Shown here: piece after piece, positions 62,301 to 64,000 of the stretch
Layout: the number at the start of each line of letters is the position of its first letter
Numbering within the stretch: position 1 is the first letter of the stretch
Assembly (NCBI GenBank): GCA_009741485.1
Contig: CM019237.1
Location: forward strand, 47,991,195 to 48,055,194
DNA length: 64,000 bases
Direction of reading: 5' to 3'
Source of the DNA: Malurus cyaneus samueli
Lineage: Eukaryota; Chordata; Aves; Passeriformes; Maluridae
The notes under the pieces: model-generated
Seen by the model: only the letters and a program-made list of their open reading frames with translations
Database searches by the model: none
Told to the model about the DNA's origin: nothing
Program-made: the position numbers and the translations under genes

Positions 62301-64000
62301 ATACATCTGTTTTGATTTTTGTTTTTAAAAGATTACTTTTTATGAAATACAAGTGACATGAATGACTCAGCCACATAAAATTTTGAGACATCCATGATTG
62401 TTTCTTCCCCTTATAATCTGTTCTTACACCCATACTTCCCACTTCAAAACTTGAAATCCCCCCACCATTGTCTCTTCAGCCAGAGGAAAATGTGTCTTTT
62501 CCTCTAGGGAATCAATTGGACCAGGGAGAACAAACCAGTGGTGACAAAATACACTTGACTTTGAGAGATGCTCAACAGCTGCATCTTAGAGTTTGTATAA
62601 TTGCTGTGAGCCTTAAGTGACTTGTAAGATATGAGGCTAAAAGATTGATGATTCCAGCCTCTTTAGGTGCGAAAAGACACCCTAGACACCCTAAAAATCG
62701 AATTCCCAGGAAAAACTTAGAGGAAGTAGGTTCATTACAAAAATAAAATAAAATCTAATGGGACAAATCTATGCACTTGCCTGGGATTATAGACACCAGT
62801 TTGATATCTCTGACAGCCCATCTTCAGCTTCTGTTCATGTCCTGAGAGTTTAATTAGTGTTATGAACTCCATTCCTATCCACATGAGAAGCTTTCAGGTA
62901 AGTATGACAAAGTACAGAAAAGCACTCCATGAAAAGAAATAGAAAAGTTTCACTGAACTTCAGCAATTTGGTCACAATGCCTTCTGGGTAATTTATTGTC
63001 TTTTTCCTGGGTAATAAAATGAAGCAAATAAGGGAAAAGACCAATCCAAGGCAGCAAATGGTTAGGAGCAAGAGGTACACTGCTTGGTTAAATGTGCTCT
63101 CAGATCAGAACTGCTGCAGTGCCCTCCCATATCAGCAGTTTGCTGGAACAAGGCAGCGGGAACCATGAACCCCCAGTACATCAGGGGGTCAGATTGTCTC
63201 TCACACAGCTTCTGCAGCACAGCTGGCCTCTTCTGCTGCCTTGGATCACATCAAATACAAACCTCCCTCCCCAACTCGAGAGAAACCACAAGCAACAGTG
63301 TCTCTGTGGTGGGGAGAAATGAGCCTTCATGGCACAGACTGCCCATCTTTGGAGGTTTGTGCTATGTGTTTCCGGCTCCATGGGATGCATTTTGTCAGTT
63401 CTGGGAAACAGAAGAGACAAAGGGTCCATTTATGATGTCTAGAGATTAATCTCATTTTAGCCATCTGAAAAGGCATCTAATATAGGTCTCAATGGTTCTG
63501 TAGTCAGCAGAAAGCGACCCCCACCTCCCTCCACTCACTGTATCCTTCCCTGTGCTCTCCACAGCTGTTTCAGCCAGGGATGAATTGTCTTCAGAAAGCT
63601 GGAGCACTGTAATGAACCATCAGAGGGAACTGGGTAACTTAGGAAACAGAAATATAAGTTGATGGAGGAACCCTGGAGAAACAGATACGAATTCTTTCTA
63701 TGGTCAAAACATACCTGGAGATGCTTCAGTCATTAGGGTGCCAGAAAGAATAGTGTGGAAATCCACAGTGAAGTCCATCTCTGCTTTTGGTCTTCATAAA
63801 TATGTCGATGTTGATGTCACTGGAGGCAGCTACAATGATAAAAGCTTGAGTGGGTACTTAGTTTTCAATAAAACTGCTGCCTCTTAAAAAAAAATCCCAA
63901 GTGTTCAGAAATCTCAAAATCATACAAAAGGATTACTCCCTTTTTAAATACTTCGAGAACTTGCTCCAACATTTGCTGGAGTGTGCCTGAGTGTGACTTT
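59397..64000. other. Unique non-coding DNA
   Basis: Frames at 60943-61389 (plus, 148 codons), 60102-60473 (minus) and 63084-63449 (plus) overlap others and show no recognised domain. No repeat or RNA gene was seen. Confidence 0.4.

Overview
The window reads as bird nuclear DNA, probably non-coding (intergenic or deep intronic). The main evidence is its repeats. Several pieces belong to CR1, the dominant LINE of birds. The best copy ends in the diagnostic tandem ATTCTATG octamer, and older copies keep recognisable ORF2 reverse-transcriptase peptides. There are also solo LTRs of avian ERVL type (TGTGCTGGTTT...AACCATGACA), other LTR-like blocks, and a worn tRNA-derived CORE-SINE (MIR-like) of ancient amniote origin. 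The background is AT-leaning and CpG-poor. I recognised no host protein-coding exon, rRNA, functional tRNA or CRISPR. Nearly all open frames are short, overlap on both strands, and lie in repeats or unique non-coding DNA.

Layout: solo LTR (167-760); CR1 3' end (1784-2215); an N-split pentanucleotide repeat that looks falsely duplicated (3107-3285); a second LTR-like block (4336-5181); unique DNA; a poly-G tract (11117-11161); an unusual 889-bp foldback element with a 12-bp direct repeat at its ends (12106-12994); unique DNA with a short CR1 relic (16963-17025); old CR1 ORF2 fragments (25450-27040) ending near a 5-N gap (27115-27119); a TG microsatellite (34633-34669); a 541-bp solo LTR (35459-35999) next to a CR1 relic (36177-36485); a candidate further LTR with a CpG cluster (about 38146-38900); an ancient SINE (42955-43135); homopolymer tracts; a 230-codon frame of unknown meaning (46514-47206); a short CR1 end (48436-48578); a second N-split false duplication (52375-52597); a stretch resembling a conserved regulatory element (about 53560-54010); the best CR1 copy (58480-59396); and unique DNA to the end.

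No gene cooperation can be described because no gene was found. The most distinctive item is the foldback element at 12106-12994: about 365-bp units, one and a third copies in direct orientation followed by an inverted copy, with a perfect 11-bp stem hairpin where the arms meet. Two places show a single N flanked by the same about 90-110 bases on both sides; these are most simply assembly errors and would mislead any annotation that takes them literally.
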